64,000 nt of DNA. Source: CAVRIA01 sp963721115 (GTDB lineage: Bacteria > Desulfobacterota > Binatia > HRBIN30 > CADEER01). A model generated the notes under the pieces. That model worked only from the letters and a program-made list of their open reading frames with translations, searched no databases and was not told where the DNA came from. The number at the start of each line of letters is the position of its first letter. Within the stretch, counting starts at the first letter, position 1. Positions 7,432 through 16,062 of this stretch are shown in pieces. The stretch covers positions 186,001 through 250,000 of the forward strand of contig CAVRIA010000005.1 of NCBI GenBank assembly GCA_963721115.1, read 5' to 3'. A program made the translations under genes and the position numbers.

Positions 7432-8616
7432 ATGGATTTCTCCCTTTCCGATCGAGAGCTCGCCTTCGCCGCCGAGGCGCGCCAGTGGCTGGCGGAGAAT
7501 CTGCCGGCCGAGTGGCGGCGCGATCACGCGTGGTCGCGGGCCGACGATCCGATGTGGCGCGAGATCTCGCGCCCCTGGCAGCGAAAGCTCTACGAGGGCG
7601 GTTGGGTGGCGATCTCGTGGCCGAAAGAGCACGGCGGGCGAGGCGCCTCGGTGATCGAACGCTGGCTCTTCGAGGAGGAGCTCGACCGCGCCGGCGCCCC
7701 CTACCCGCCGGCCAGCGCGTCGGTCGACATGATCGGCTCGGCAATCCTCTATCACGGCACCGAGGAGCAGAAGCACCGCTTTCTGGAACGGCTTCTGTCG
7801 GGCGCCGAATGGTGGTGTCAGGGCTTCTCCGAGCCCGGCGCCGGCTCGGACCTCGGCGGCCTGCGCTGCCGCGCCGATCGCCACGGCGACGAGTACATCG
7901 TCAACGGCCAGAAGGTGTGGACGAGCCATGCCGAGGTGGCGGACTGGTGCTTCCTGCTCTGCCGCAGCGAGCCCGACGCGCCGAAGCACAAGGGCATCAG
8001 CCTTCTGCTCGTCGACATGAAGACCCCGGGCATCACCGTGGCGCCGCTCAAGCAGATGACCGGCGAGTCGGAGTTCTGCGAGGTCTTCTTCGAGGACGTT
8101 CGCGTCCCCGCCAACCACATGGTCGGCGCGCCCGGCTCCGGCTGGCAGATCGCCATGGGTATCCTCGCGCACGAGCGCGGTCCGGTGTGGACGTTCACCT
8201 TTCAGCGCAAGATCCGCCGCAGCCTGCAGCGCATCGTACACCTGGCGTCCCGGCATCCGGCGAGCAAGGGGCTCTCCGACCCCAACGTGCGCCAGCGCCT
8301 GGCGCAGTCGTTCATCGACGTCGAGCTGCTGAAGCTCACCGGCTACCGCAGCCTGACGCGCATCCTGCGCACCGGCCACCCCGGCCTGGAGAGCTCGATC
8401 GAGAAGGTGCTCGGCAGCGAGACCGACCAGCGCCTGCAGGAGACCGCGATGACGCTCTTCGGCCCGCACGCCGTGCTCGCCGACGACCCGCTGGGGATCG
8501 ATGCCGGGGCCGTCGCCCGCGCCTACATGTACTCGCGCTCGGAAACCATCATGGGCGGCACCTCCGAGATCCAGCGCAACGTCATCGCGCAGCGTATCCT
8601 CGGCCTGCCGCGCTGA
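7432..8616 (+). CDS. Acyl-CoA dehydrogenase
   Basis: A 394-residue FAD-dependent acyl-CoA dehydrogenase of normal length. I chose the ATG at 7432 because GGAGG ends nine bases before it; the ATG at 7423 is too close to that site. The N-terminal helical domain begins MDFSLSDRELAF. The FAD and substrate loop is visible as CQGFSEPGAGSDLGGLRC, followed by NGQKVWTSHA, and the C-terminal signature as SRSETIMGGTSEIQRNVIAQRILGLPR. The catalytic Glu of this subfamily is not certain from sequence. It oxidises acyl-CoA to 2-enoyl-CoA and passes electrons to ETF. It converges with hyuB, 13 bases apart. Confidence 0.92.
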   Translation: MDFSLSDRELAFAAEARQWLAENLPAEWRRDHAWSRADDPMWREISRPWQRKLYEGGWVAISWPKEHGGRGASVIERWLFEEELDRAGAPYPPASASVDMIGSAILYHGTEEQKHRFLERLLSGAEWWCQGFSEPGAGSDLGGLRCRADRHGDEYIVNGQKVWTSHAEVADWCFLLCRSEPDAPKHKGISLLLVDMKTPGITVAPLKQMTGESEFCEVFFEDVRVPANHMVGAPGSGWQIAMGILAHERGPVWTFTFQRKIRRSLQRIVHLASRHPASKGLSDPNVRQRLAQSFIDVELLKLTGYRSLTRILRTGHPGLESSIEKVLGSETDQRLQETAMTLFGPHAVLADDPLGIDAGAVARAYMYSRSETIMGGTSEIQRNVIAQRILGLPR

Positions 8617-8629
8617 AGCGGCGGGCTTT

Positions 8630-10192
8630 TCAGTTACGGCGCCGCGGTCCCCAACCGCCGCCGCCGGGGGTGCTGAGGCGCACCCGGTCACCCGCGCCGA
8701 CGCGAAGGGAGATCTTGCCGGGCAGCCGGCGGGTTCGCCCACCGGACGAAATCTCGTTGATGCCCTTGCGTCCGGCCTCTCCGCCGTCGGCCCCCGGGGG
8801 GGCGACGCGGCGGCGCTCGGTGAGGAGGGTGACCTGCGCATCGCCGAGGAACTCGATCTCGCGCACGATCCCGTCGCCACCCCGGTGTCTCCCCTTCCCG
8901 CCGGAGCCGCGCCGCACGGCGTAGCGCAGCACCCGCACCGGCAGATCGGCTTCCAGTGCCTCGACCGGCGTGTTCATGGTGTTCGTCATGTGGGTGTGCA
9001 CCGCCGAGCAGCCGTCGCGCTCCGGTCCGGCGCCGGCCCCGCCGGCCACGGTCTCGTAATACGAGAACTCGCGGCGCCGGATCGGATCGACGCCGCCGAA
9101 GGCGAGGTTGTTCATGCTGCCGCAGCTCGAGGCGGGAATGCGCCCCGGCAGCGCCGGCGCCAGCGCCTTCAGCAGCACGTCGACGATGCGCTGCGAGGTC
9201 TCGACGTTGCCGCCCGCCACCGCCGCGGGAAAGCGCGCGTTGACGACCGAGCCCTCCGGAGCCACGACCTCGATGGGCCGCATGAGCCCCGCGTTGGGCG
9301 GAATCGGCGTCTTCGCGATCGCCTTGAAGACGTAGCACACCGCCGCCAGGGTGACGGCGAAGTTGGCGTTGACGCCGCCCCGCACCTGCGGCGCGCTGCC
9401 GGAGAAGTCGATCCGGGCGCGGCGCCGGCCGACGCGAATCGATACCGCGATCCGAACGTCCCGGGCGCCGAAGCCGTCGTCGTCGAGGACGTCCTCGGCG
9501 CGGTACACTCCCGGCCGGAGAACGCGCAGCGTCGCACGCATGAGACGCTCGGAATAGTCCTGCAGCCCCCGCATGGCGCGTGCGGTGCCGCCGACTCCCT
9601 CCCGCTCCATCAGCTCGACGAGACGGGCGTCGCCGAGGCGCAGCGCCGCGACCTGGGCGAGCAGGTCTCCGCGCCGCTCCTCCGCCACGCGCGTGTTGGC
9701 GAGAAAGAGATCGAGAACGTCCGGATCGACGGCGCCCCCCTTCAGCAGCCGCACCGGCGGCAAGCGCAGGCCCTCCTGATAGATCTCGGTCGCGAGCGGC
9801 ATCGAGCCCGGGCTCATGCCGCCGATGTCCGCGTGGTGGGCGCGGTTGGCGACGTAGCCGACGCGGCGGCGGCCGAGGAAGACCGGCGCGACCAGCGTGA
9901 CGTCCGGCAGGTGCGTCCCGCCGGCGTAGGGATCGTTGAGAACGACGACGTCGCCCTCGCCCATCTCGCGCCGCTCGATGGCCGCTCGCACCGACAGCGG
10001 GGTCGAGCCCAGATGGACCGGGATGTGCGCGGCCTGCGCGATCATCTCGCCCGCCGCGTCGAACACCGCGCACGAGTAGTCGCGCCGCTCCTTGATGTTG
10101 GGGGAGAAGGCGCTGCGGCAGAGGGTCACCCCCATCTCCTCGGCGATGGCGGCGAGGCGATGGTGGAAGACCTCGAGCGTGATCGGATCCAT
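8630..10192 (-). CDS. Hydantoinase B/oxoprolinase family protein
   Basis: A 520-residue HyuB-type subunit starting MDPITLEVFHHRL. Family landmarks are present: SFSPNIKERRDYSCAVFD, HIPVHLGSTP, NDPYAGGTHLPDV, a H-H-A-D-I-G-G segment (ANRAHHADIGGMSPG), and a C-terminal GGDGIVREIEF followed by PGGGGWG. The ATG shares one base with the hyuA stop (TGATG), so the two are co-translated. With HyuA it forms an ATP-dependent hydrolase of cyclic amides (hydantoins, 5-oxoproline) or an acetone-carboxylase-like enzyme; the substrate cannot be told from sequence. Confidence 0.9.
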   Translation of the reverse strand: MDPITLEVFHHRLAAIAEEMGVTLCRSAFSPNIKERRDYSCAVFDAAGEMIAQAAHIPVHLGSTPLSVRAAIERREMGEGDVVVLNDPYAGGTHLPDVTLVAPVFLGRRRVGYVANRAHHADIGGMSPGSMPLATEIYQEGLRLPPVRLLKGGAVDPDVLDLFLANTRVAEERRGDLLAQVAALRLGDARLVELMEREGVGGTARAMRGLQDYSERLMRATLRVLRPGVYRAEDVLDDDGFGARDVRIAVSIRVGRRRARIDFSGSAPQVRGGVNANFAVTLAAVCYVFKAIAKTPIPPNAGLMRPIEVVAPEGSVVNARFPAAVAGGNVETSQRIVDVLLKALAPALPGRIPASSCGSMNNLAFGGVDPIRRREFSYYETVAGGAGAGPERDGCSAVHTHMTNTMNTPVEALEADLPVRVLRYAVRRGSGGKGRHRGGDGIVREIEFLGDAQVTLLTERRRVAPPGADGGEAGRKGINEISSGGRTRRLPGKISLRVGAGDRVRLSTPGGGGWGPRRRN

Positions 10193-12156
10193 CACCCGGC
10201 GCTCTCCAGGATCAGATCGCCGGTCTCCAGGGTGCGAGCCACCCAGCCGGGCGGAACGAAGACGGTGGCGCTGAACTCGGCGATGACCAGCGGACCGGCG
10301 CTGCGGCGGCGCGGCAGGGCGTCGCGCTCGCAGCGCCGCGCGGAGATCCACCTGCCGTCCCAGCGCACGCGGTGCGGGACCTCGGGAAGGCGACGGCGCG
10401 GGATACGCGGGCGCGGCAGAGTCCTACCGCGGGCAACGCCAACGACGCGCAGGTTGACGACCTCGACCGGCCGATCCTCGTCGGCGTAGCCGTAGAGCCG
10501 GCGGTGCGCGGCCTGAAAGTCGCGCCGGTAGCCGCGGCGCATCGGCACGCGGATCTCGTACGACTGGCCGCGGTAGCGAACGTCGAGGTGCGAGCGGACC
10601 GTCAGCCGCCGCGATGCCTCGCCTTCGGCGCGCAGGTCGCGCGCGGCGCGCCGCTGCAGAGGCGCGAGGCGACTCGACAGCTCCTCCGGGCTCGGGTCGA
10701 CGAGGCGGACGGTCTGAACATAGTCGCGCACGACATCCGCCGACGACGCCCCCCACGCCGACAGGAGGCCGGGGTGCACCGGCACCAGCACCTGGCGCAT
10801 GCCCAGCCCCATGGCGAGGTCGCAGGCGTGCATTCCGGCCGCGCCCCCGAACGCCACCAGGCTGTACTGCCGGGGATCGTGCCCGCGCTCGACCGAGATG
10901 CGCCGGATGGCGCGCTCCATCCCGGCGTTGACCACCCGCACGACGCCCTCCGCCGCGCGCTCGGCGTCGAGACCGAGCTGCTCGCCGAGCCGTTGCAGGG
11001 CGCGGCGCGCCCGCTCCGCGTGCAGCGTCATGCGGCCACCGAGAAACGATTCGGGAATCAGGCGGCCGAGAACGACGTTGGCGTCGGTCACGGTCGCCGC
11101 CTCGCCGCGCCCGTAGCAAGCCGGCCCGGGATCCGCCCCGGCGCTCTCCGGACCGACCTTCAGCGCGCCGCCGGAATCGCACCGGGCGATCGAGCCGCCG
11201 CCGGCCCCGACCGTGTGGATGTCGATCGCCGGCACCTTCACCGGCAGATCGGCGATGCTCCACTCGGTCTGCTGGCGCGCTTCGCCGTCGACGAGGCTGA
11301 CATCGGTCGACGTTCCCCCCATGTCGAAGGTGATGAACCGCCGCGTGCCGATGCGGGCCGCGGCGGCGCCGGCGCCGATCACGCCCGCCGCCGGCCCGGA
11401 GAGCAGAGTGCGCACGGCTTCGCGGCTGGCGGTCGAGACAGAGATCGCGCCGCCGTTGGATTGCATGACCCGCAGCGTCGCGCGCCCCACCCGCCGGCGC
11501 AGCTCGGACAGGTGACGGCTCATTACCGGCGCGACGTAGGCGTTCATGACCGTCGTACTGGTGCGCTCATACTCGCGATACTCGGCCACCAGGCGGTGCG
11601 ACAGCGAGCACGGCAGGCCGAGAGTCCGCAGCGCCTTCCCCACGGCGCGCTCGTGCGCCGGGTTGGCGTAGGCGTGCAGGAGGCAGATCGCGACGGACTC
11701 CGCCCGCCCGCGGCGGACGGCCCGCACCGCGGCGCGGATGGCGTCCTCCTTCAGCGCGGCCAGGACCGTGCCGTCGAACGCCATCCGCTCCTCGACACCG
11801 GCGCGCCGGGAGCGGGGCACGAGCGGGTCGGGCTTGGCCGGCTCCAGCGCGTAGAGGTCGGGGCGTGTCTGGCGGCCGATCTCGAGAACGTCCTCGAACC
11901 CGGCGGTGGTGAGCAGCACCACGCGCGCCCCTTTGCGCTCGAGCACGGCGTTGGTGGCCACGGTGGAGCCGTACGTGATCTCGACGCCGCCACCGTCGGT
12001 CGCTCCGGCCCGCGCCAACAGGACGCGCAGTCCTTCGGCGACCGCGCGGGCGGGATCGTCCGGCGTCGACAGCTGCTTGTGAACGTGCAGGCGCCCGCGC
12101 TCGAAGCAGACGAAGTCGGTGAACGTGCCACCCGTATCGATACCGATCAAAACCAC
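10192..12156 (-). CDS. Hydantoinase A/oxoprolinase family protein
   Basis: A 654-residue HyuA-type subunit, normal length. The likely start is GTG at 12156, just before LIGIDTGGTFTDFV, the nucleotide-binding opening of the family; the frame is open to 12213 but the added residues are Arg-rich. Other landmarks are TTVMNAYVAPVMSRHL, MQSNGGAIS, FDMGGTSTDVSLVDG and ACYGRGEAATVTDANVVLGRL. It supplies the ATPase part of the HyuAB enzyme, with hyuB directly downstream. No transporter or racemase lies nearby to hint at the substrate. Confidence 0.88.
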   Translation of the reverse strand: MVLIGIDTGGTFTDFVCFERGRLHVHKQLSTPDDPARAVAEGLRVLLARAGATDGGGVEITYGSTVATNAVLERKGARVVLLTTAGFEDVLEIGRQTRPDLYALEPAKPDPLVPRSRRAGVEERMAFDGTVLAALKEDAIRAAVRAVRRGRAESVAICLLHAYANPAHERAVGKALRTLGLPCSLSHRLVAEYREYERTSTTVMNAYVAPVMSRHLSELRRRVGRATLRVMQSNGGAISVSTASREAVRTLLSGPAAGVIGAGAAAARIGTRRFITFDMGGTSTDVSLVDGEARQQTEWSIADLPVKVPAIDIHTVGAGGGSIARCDSGGALKVGPESAGADPGPACYGRGEAATVTDANVVLGRLIPESFLGGRMTLHAERARRALQRLGEQLGLDAERAAEGVVRVVNAGMERAIRRISVERGHDPRQYSLVAFGGAAGMHACDLAMGLGMRQVLVPVHPGLLSAWGASSADVVRDYVQTVRLVDPSPEELSSRLAPLQRRAARDLRAEGEASRRLTVRSHLDVRYRGQSYEIRVPMRRGYRRDFQAAHRRLYGYADEDRPVEVVNLRVVGVARGRTLPRPRIPRRRLPEVPHRVRWDGRWISARRCERDALPRRRSAGPLVIAEFSATVFVPPGWVARTLETGDLILESAG

Positions 12157-12234
12157 GACGCCGGCCTCGGTTCCTCCCGCTTCTCGCAATCGACGGCGCG
12201 CCGGGCCACCCATCGCCCTGCGCCGGCGCGGAGC

Positions 12235-12271
12235 AAAAAAAAGCCGCCACGGGATTCTCCCGCGGCGGCTT
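12235..12271 (-). terminator. Rho-independent terminator after fmdB
   Basis: On the minus strand an 8-base stem (AAGCCGCC pairing with GGCGGCTT, 12241-12271) is followed directly by eight U. It lies 23 bases after the stop of the fmdB-like gene and before hyuA, so it ends the maf-to-fmdB transcript and insulates the hydantoinase pair. Confidence 0.85.
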
Positions 12272-12293
12272 CTTCATGTCTCCGTCGTGCACA

Positions 12294-12638
12294 CTAGGCG
12301 GCTTTCGCGCTGCTGTCCTTCTTGCTCGACTTGCCCTCGCTCGCCTTGCTCGGGCTGCCGGTAGAGTCGCTTTTGGAGTCGCCTTTGGATTCGCTCTTCG
12401 ATTCGCTTTTCGAGTCACTCTTGGCGTCGCTCTTCGACTCCCGCTTCGATTCACCGCTCCCCTTGCGCCCGTAGTCGGTGACGTACCAACCGGAGCCCTT
12501 GAGCTGAAACGAGCTATTGGAGATCAGCTTCTTGACCTTGCTGCGGCATGTGGGACAGCGCTTCAGCGGGTCGTCCGTGATGCGCTGCGTGACTTCGAAC
12601 TCGCCGCACTTTTCGCATCGATACTCGTATATGGGCAT
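12294..12638 (-). CDS. FmdB-family zinc ribbon protein with long Ser/Lys-rich tail
   Basis: A 114-residue protein with GGAGG six bases before the ATG at 12638. Residues 1-42 are the FmdB zinc ribbon: MPIYEYRCEKCG then RCPTC, giving four Cys for one zinc. Residues 42-60 hold the family segment ending KGSGWYVTDYG. The remaining half is low-complexity, made of repeated SKSD/SKSE units and charged residues, longer than needed for the fold. The family is a putative regulator of unproven role. It is the last gene of the leftward cluster and is followed by a strong terminator. Confidence 0.85.
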   Translation of the reverse strand: MPIYEYRCEKCGEFEVTQRITDDPLKRCPTCRSKVKKLISNSSFQLKGSGWYVTDYGRKGSGESKRESKSDAKSDSKSESKSESKGDSKSDSTGSPSKASEGKSSKKDSSAKAA

Positions 12639-12663
12639 GATTCCTCCGCGAGTCCCCGAATAG

Positions 12664-12997
12664 CTAACCACGCGGCTTCGCCTTGTCAACGAGCTCGGCC
12701 AGGGCCCGTTCGACCGCCAGGGCCAGGTCGGCCGGGTGCTCCGACGCGACGTCGACCACCTTGTCCCGCGCCGTTTGCCCCTGTGCCAGGCTCACCGCCC
12801 TGCGCGGCTACCCCCAGCCAGCGCGCCACCAGGTCGACGACCGCCTCGTTGGCCGCTCCCTCGACCGGCGGCGCCGTGACCTGGAGCTTGATCGCGTCTC
12901 CGTGCAGACCGGCGACCCGGTCGCGCGAGCTGCGCGGCTGCACGCGAAGGCGCAGGCGGACACCCGTCGCGGTGCGGCTCCAGGGCGAAGCGGGCAC
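12664..12997 (-). CDS. DUF167 (YggU) family protein, frameshifted
   Basis: The GTG at 12997 opens a DUF167 domain: VRLRLRVQPRSSRDRVAG, then LQVTAPPVEGAANEAVVDLVARWLGV. In the called frame the family pattern then stops. One base further along it resumes as PRRAVSLAQGQTARDKVV and ends at a TAG at 12666-12664, 25 bases before fmdB. Removing one base near 12807 restores LGVPRRAVSL, the usual family text. The protein is small, cytoplasmic and of unknown role, and commonly sits after yggT, as here. Confidence 0.75.
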
Positions 12998-13021
12998 GGT
13001 CCGCCGGAGCGACGGCCCCGG

Positions 13022-13321
13022 TCACCTCAGGTGATAGGCCATCTGCTGCAGACTGCCGACCAGGAAGATCTGCAGAAAATAGATGACCAGGATGACGATG
13101 AGGGGGGAGAAGTCGATGCCGCCGGCGTAGAAGGGCAGCGCGCGGCGCACCCGGTAGAGAAGCGGCTCGGTGGCATTGTACAGGAACCGCACGATCGGAT
13201 TGCGCGGATCGGGGTTGACCCAGGAGAGAATCGCGCGCGCGATGATGATCCACATGTAGAGCCACAGCACCAGATTGAGGACGGCGGCGATTCCGAGGAG
13301 AAAGTTGGAGAGAATGAACAT
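13022..13321 (-). CDS. YggT family membrane protein
   Basis: A 99-residue integral membrane protein with two hydrophobic regions: residues 5-30 (FLLGIAAVLNLVLWLYMWII) and 70-92 (FSPLIVILVIYFLQIFLV). Between them lies the conserved VNPDPRNPIVRFLYNATEPLL segment. It is a YggT (CcmB3-like) protein, linked in other bacteria to envelope or osmotic tolerance and cell division. It lies between proC and the DUF167 gene, the usual order in this cluster. Confidence 0.9.
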   Translation of the reverse strand: MFILSNFLLGIAAVLNLVLWLYMWIIIARAILSWVNPDPRNPIVRFLYNATEPLLYRVRRALPFYAGGIDFSPLIVILVIYFLQIFLVGSLQQMAYHLR

Positions 13322-13427
13322 GGAGTCGGGTCCCCCGGCGATTCAGCGGGAGGGAGCTCCCCCCGGAAGTTGGGGTTCGGACGGTCGACGAAATTCTTAT
13401 CGTCCGTTCGAGCTCGGCGCAACAGCG

Positions 13428-14297
13428 TCAGCGCCCTCCCCTGCCCAGCTCTTCCGAGCGCCGGGTGGCCGCCACGACGGCAGCCGCCACGGTTTCGACG
13501 AAGCCGCGCCGGTTGAGCTCGTTCAACCCCGCCAGCGTCGTGCCGCCGGGCGAGCTGACCATCTCGCGCAGGCGCTGCGGTGTCTCCCCCGCCTCTTGCA
13601 GCATGGCCGCCGCACCGCGAATGGTCTGCAGGGCAAGCTCTGCGGCGAGCTCGCGGGTGAGACCGGAAGCGACGCCGCCTTCGATGAGCGCCTCGGCGAA
13701 GCGATAGACGTACGCCGGCCCGCTGCCGCTGAGCCCGGTGACGGGGTCGAGCAGCCGTTCCTCGGGCACGGCGCGAGCCTTTCCCACCGCTCCCATCAGC
13801 TTCAACGCCAGTCGCTCGTCAGCCGCGCCGGCCCAGCGACCGCGCACGACGACGGCCATGCCCTTGCCGAGCAGGGCCGGCGCGTTGGGCATGACCCGCA
13901 CGATGCGCGCCTGAGCGCCGAGACCGGCTTCGAGCCGGCCGGTCGGCACTCCCGCCGCGATCGAGATGACCAGGTGACGCGGCGCCACGAGCGGGGCGAT
14001 CTCCGCCAGAACGGCATCGAGGATCTGCGGCTTCACGGCGAGGACGATCACTTTCGATCCGCGCACCAAGGCCGCGTTGTCGGCCGTCGCGGCGACTCCG
14101 AGCCGGCGCTTGAGCTGGGCTCGCTTGGTGGCGTCGACGTCGCTGGCACAGATCTGTGCCGGCTTGTAGAGACCGGCGCCGACGAACCCCTTGATCAGCG
14201 CCGTCGCCATGTTTCCGCCGCCGACGAAGCCCACCTCGTAGCCGGTAGATTTCGCGCTCTTCTTGGCCGCCGATTTCGCCGTCCTGGCTGGTGGCAT
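13428..14297 (-). CDS. proC: Pyrroline-5-carboxylate reductase
   Basis: A 289-residue cytoplasmic enzyme that reduces pyrroline-5-carboxylate to proline with NAD(P)H. The ATG at 14297 has GGGAGG seven bases upstream. After a short Lys/Ala-rich extension (residues 1-20) comes the Rossmann motif VGFVGGGNMATALIKGF. Later landmarks are VKPQILDAVL, RVMPNAPALLG, and the C-terminal signature GSGPAYVYRFAEALIEGGV with SPGGTTLAGL near the end. It lies downstream of yggS across 340 bases that hold a repeat and a hairpin, so it may have its own promoter. Confidence 0.95.
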   Translation of the reverse strand: MPPARTAKSAAKKSAKSTGYEVGFVGGGNMATALIKGFVGAGLYKPAQICASDVDATKRAQLKRRLGVAATADNAALVRGSKVIVLAVKPQILDAVLAEIAPLVAPRHLVISIAAGVPTGRLEAGLGAQARIVRVMPNAPALLGKGMAVVVRGRWAGAADERLALKLMGAVGKARAVPEERLLDPVTGLSGSGPAYVYRFAEALIEGGVASGLTRELAAELALQTIRGAAAMLQEAGETPQRLREMVSSPGGTTLAGLNELNRRGFVETVAAAVVAATRRSEELGRGGR

Positions 14298-14349
14298 TCG
14301 CACCTCCCCCGAGATCCCCGAAAATCGAACCTCCCAAAGCCAATCACAA

Positions 14350-14375
14350 AACGGCACAAAGTGGAAAGTGCCGTT
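14350..14375 (-). terminator. Hairpin between yggS and proC
   Basis: AACGGCAC at 14350-14357 pairs with GTGCCGTT at 14368-14375, an 8-base stem with a 10-base loop. On the minus strand it is followed by a short T-rich run (TTGTG), weaker than a standard terminator. It could end the yggS transcript or sit in the proC leader. Confidence 0.4.
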
Positions 14376-14423
14376 CGTTCATCGCCGCGCTTGGCCCGGA
14401 AGTGCTCTCCCCCTCCTGCCGCC

Positions 14424-14588
14424 TGAGGCTGTCGACAAATGCGAGGACACCCTTCGACGAGCTCAGGGTGAGCGGACAAAGTCCTTTGAAATCAACACCC
14501 CAACCGCTCAGGCTGAGCTTGTCGAAGCCTGTCCTGAGCGTAGTCGAAGGGCCTCGTTTGCGAGAAAATCGACAGTCCCATCTCCCAG
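14424..14588. repeat. Second nested inverted-repeat element
   Basis: The outer ends share the motif of the element at 5468: GAGAAAATCGACAG with CATCTCCCAG at 14562-14588, and a diverged partner (GAGGCTGTCGACAAATGCG) at 14425-14443. The inner inverted pair is different: CCCTTCGACGAGCTCAGGGT at 14450-14469 and its counterpart around 14505-14530, plus a further copy of the TCGAAGG unit to 14550. Such TTCGAC-AGCTCAGG repeats are widespread in metagenomic genomes. No coding capacity. It fills the gap between yggS and proC. Confidence 0.6.
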
Positions 14589-14637
14589 GTGGACCCCTTT
14601 TGTCGGTGCTGGGGCTGCGCTCGCGCCCCACTCGGGC

Positions 14638-15309
14638 TCAGGCCTCGTTCTCGCGCTCTCCGAAGATGGCCCGGCCGACGCGGATCATCGTCGCCCCCTC
14701 CTCGATGGCGATCTCGAAGTCGTCGGTCATCCCCATCGAAAGCTCGCGCAGGCGGAGAGCGTCCCGCAGGCCGCGCAGGCGCCGGAAGTAGGGCCGTGCC
14801 CCTTCCACCGAGCTCGCCGGAGGAACCGTCATCAGCCCTGCCACCTCCACACCGGCGAGCCCGCGCAGTTGCTCGATCAGCTCTTCGACCTCTTCCGGAG
14901 CCACGCCGCTCTTCGTGGCTTCGCCGCCCAGGTTGACCTCGACGAGAACCCGCACCGGCTCCCGCCGGCCGCCCGCCTGCCGCCCCAGCGCCTCGCCGAG
15001 CGCGAGGCTGTCGACGGTCTGGATCACGTCGAAGGTGGCACAGGCGCGTTTCGCCTTGTTGCGCTGCAGATGGCCGATCATGTGCCAGCGCGCCGGCGCA
15101 GCGATCTGCTCGCGCTTGCCCTCCGCTTCCTGGACGTAGTTCTCGCCGATGTCCGCGACTCCGGCGGCGAGGGCGGCTTCGATCAGGTCCGCCCCCTTCG
15201 TCTTGGCGGCCGCGATCAGCAAGACTTCCCCGGGATCCCGCCCGGATCGCCGCGCCGCACGCATCATGCGCTCGCGGACCAGGGCCACGTTGTGCGCCAC
15301 GTCGATCAT
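14638..15309 (-). CDS. YggS/PROSC-type PLP homeostasis protein
   Basis: A 223-residue single-domain PLP-binding protein. The PLP Lys lies in IAAAKTKGADLIEAAL (near residue 36). Other landmarks are IGENYVQEAEGK, WHMIGHLQRNKAK, LVEVNLGGEATKSGV and the closing SMGMTDDFEIAIEEGATMIRVG. It binds PLP but has no known catalysis; it keeps PLP and amino-acid pools in balance. Its ATG overlaps the maf stop (ATGA), so the two are co-translated. Confidence 0.93.
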   Translation of the reverse strand: MIDVAHNVALVRERMMRAARRSGRDPGEVLLIAAAKTKGADLIEAALAAGVADIGENYVQEAEGKREQIAAPARWHMIGHLQRNKAKRACATFDVIQTVDSLALGEALGRQAGGRREPVRVLVEVNLGGEATKSGVAPEEVEELIEQLRGLAGVEVAGLMTVPPASSVEGARPYFRRLRGLRDALRLRELSMGMTDDFEIAIEEGATMIRVGRAIFGERENEA

Positions 15310-15902
15310 CGCTCCGTCCCGCGCAACGTCCCCGCCCCGCGCAGCAGACCGCACAGGGCGAGGAGCTCCCGCACCTCGTCGACCGGCAACCCGACGACGT
15401 TGCTGTACGAGCCCTCGACGCGCGCCACGAAGCGGCTCGCGCCGCCCTGAATCCCGTAGCCGCCCGCCTTGTCGTACGGCTCGCCGGTGGCGACGTACTC
15501 TCGGATCTCGACGGCCGAGAGCGGGCGGAAGTGAACGTCGCTCGACACCGCCAGCTCGCCGCGAACACCGCCGCCGGGCTCCACCAGCACCACCGCCGTG
15601 ATCACCTGGTGGCATCGTCCCGACAGGCGCCCCAGCATGCGCCGCGCGTCGGCTGCGTCGACCGGCTTGCCGAGGATGTCCTCCCCCACCACGACCACGG
15701 TGTCGGCGGCGAGCACCCAATCCCCCGGCCGCAGGCCGCTCACCGCCAGCCCCTTCTCGAGCGCCGCGCGCCGCGCGAAGTCGAGGCTCCGCTCTCCCGG
15801 GGCGGGAACTTCCGGGATGTCGCTGGGGCACACGGCGAACTCTACTCCGAGATCGCGCAGCAGTTCGACGCGGCGGGGCGAGGCCGATCCGAGCACGAGC
15901 AT
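15306..15902 (-). CDS. Maf family nucleotide pyrophosphatase
   Basis: A 198-residue Maf protein. The P-loop-like GSASPRRVELL opens the protein, AADTVVVVGEDILGKP holds the catalytic Asp, and GEPYDKAGGYGIQG is the C-terminal signature. Maf enzymes hydrolyse non-canonical or canonical nucleoside triphosphates (dTTP, UTP, modified bases) and influence septum formation. It is first in the leftward cluster and divergent from the lytic transglycosylase gene across 160 bases. Confidence 0.93.
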   Translation of the reverse strand: MLVLGSASPRRVELLRDLGVEFAVCPSDIPEVPAPGERSLDFARRAALEKGLAVSGLRPGDWVLAADTVVVVGEDILGKPVDAADARRMLGRLSGRCHQVITAVVLVEPGGGVRGELAVSSDVHFRPLSAVEIREYVATGEPYDKAGGYGIQGGASRFVARVEGSYSNVVGLPVDEVRELLALCGLLRGAGTLRGTER

Positions 15903-16062
15903 CAGCTTGTTGTGGCATTGCGGTCCCGCTTGTCAACCGCACGGTTGTCGGGTTTTCGTCGTCGGTTGTTGGCAACGGACGGGCGAACGCCCCACCAACA
16001 ACCCAACAACCTGTCCACGACCAATTCTTGGGCAAGGCCGCCCGATATGGTACCCTCGCCGC

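Noticed and set aside
7345..8880. A 511-codon minus-strand frame opposite the acyl-CoA dehydrogenase
   Set aside because: Antisense shadow; the plus-strand enzyme is unambiguous.
8501..10489. A 662-codon open frame on the plus strand opposite hyuB
   Set aside because: Shadow of hyuB in a GC-rich region; composition is Arg/Ala/Asp-rich and no start context is present.
14450..14550. Repeated TTCGAC/AGCTCAGG units considered as a CRISPR array
   Set aside because: Units are inverted and unevenly spaced with no spacers of constant length, and no cas gene is present.
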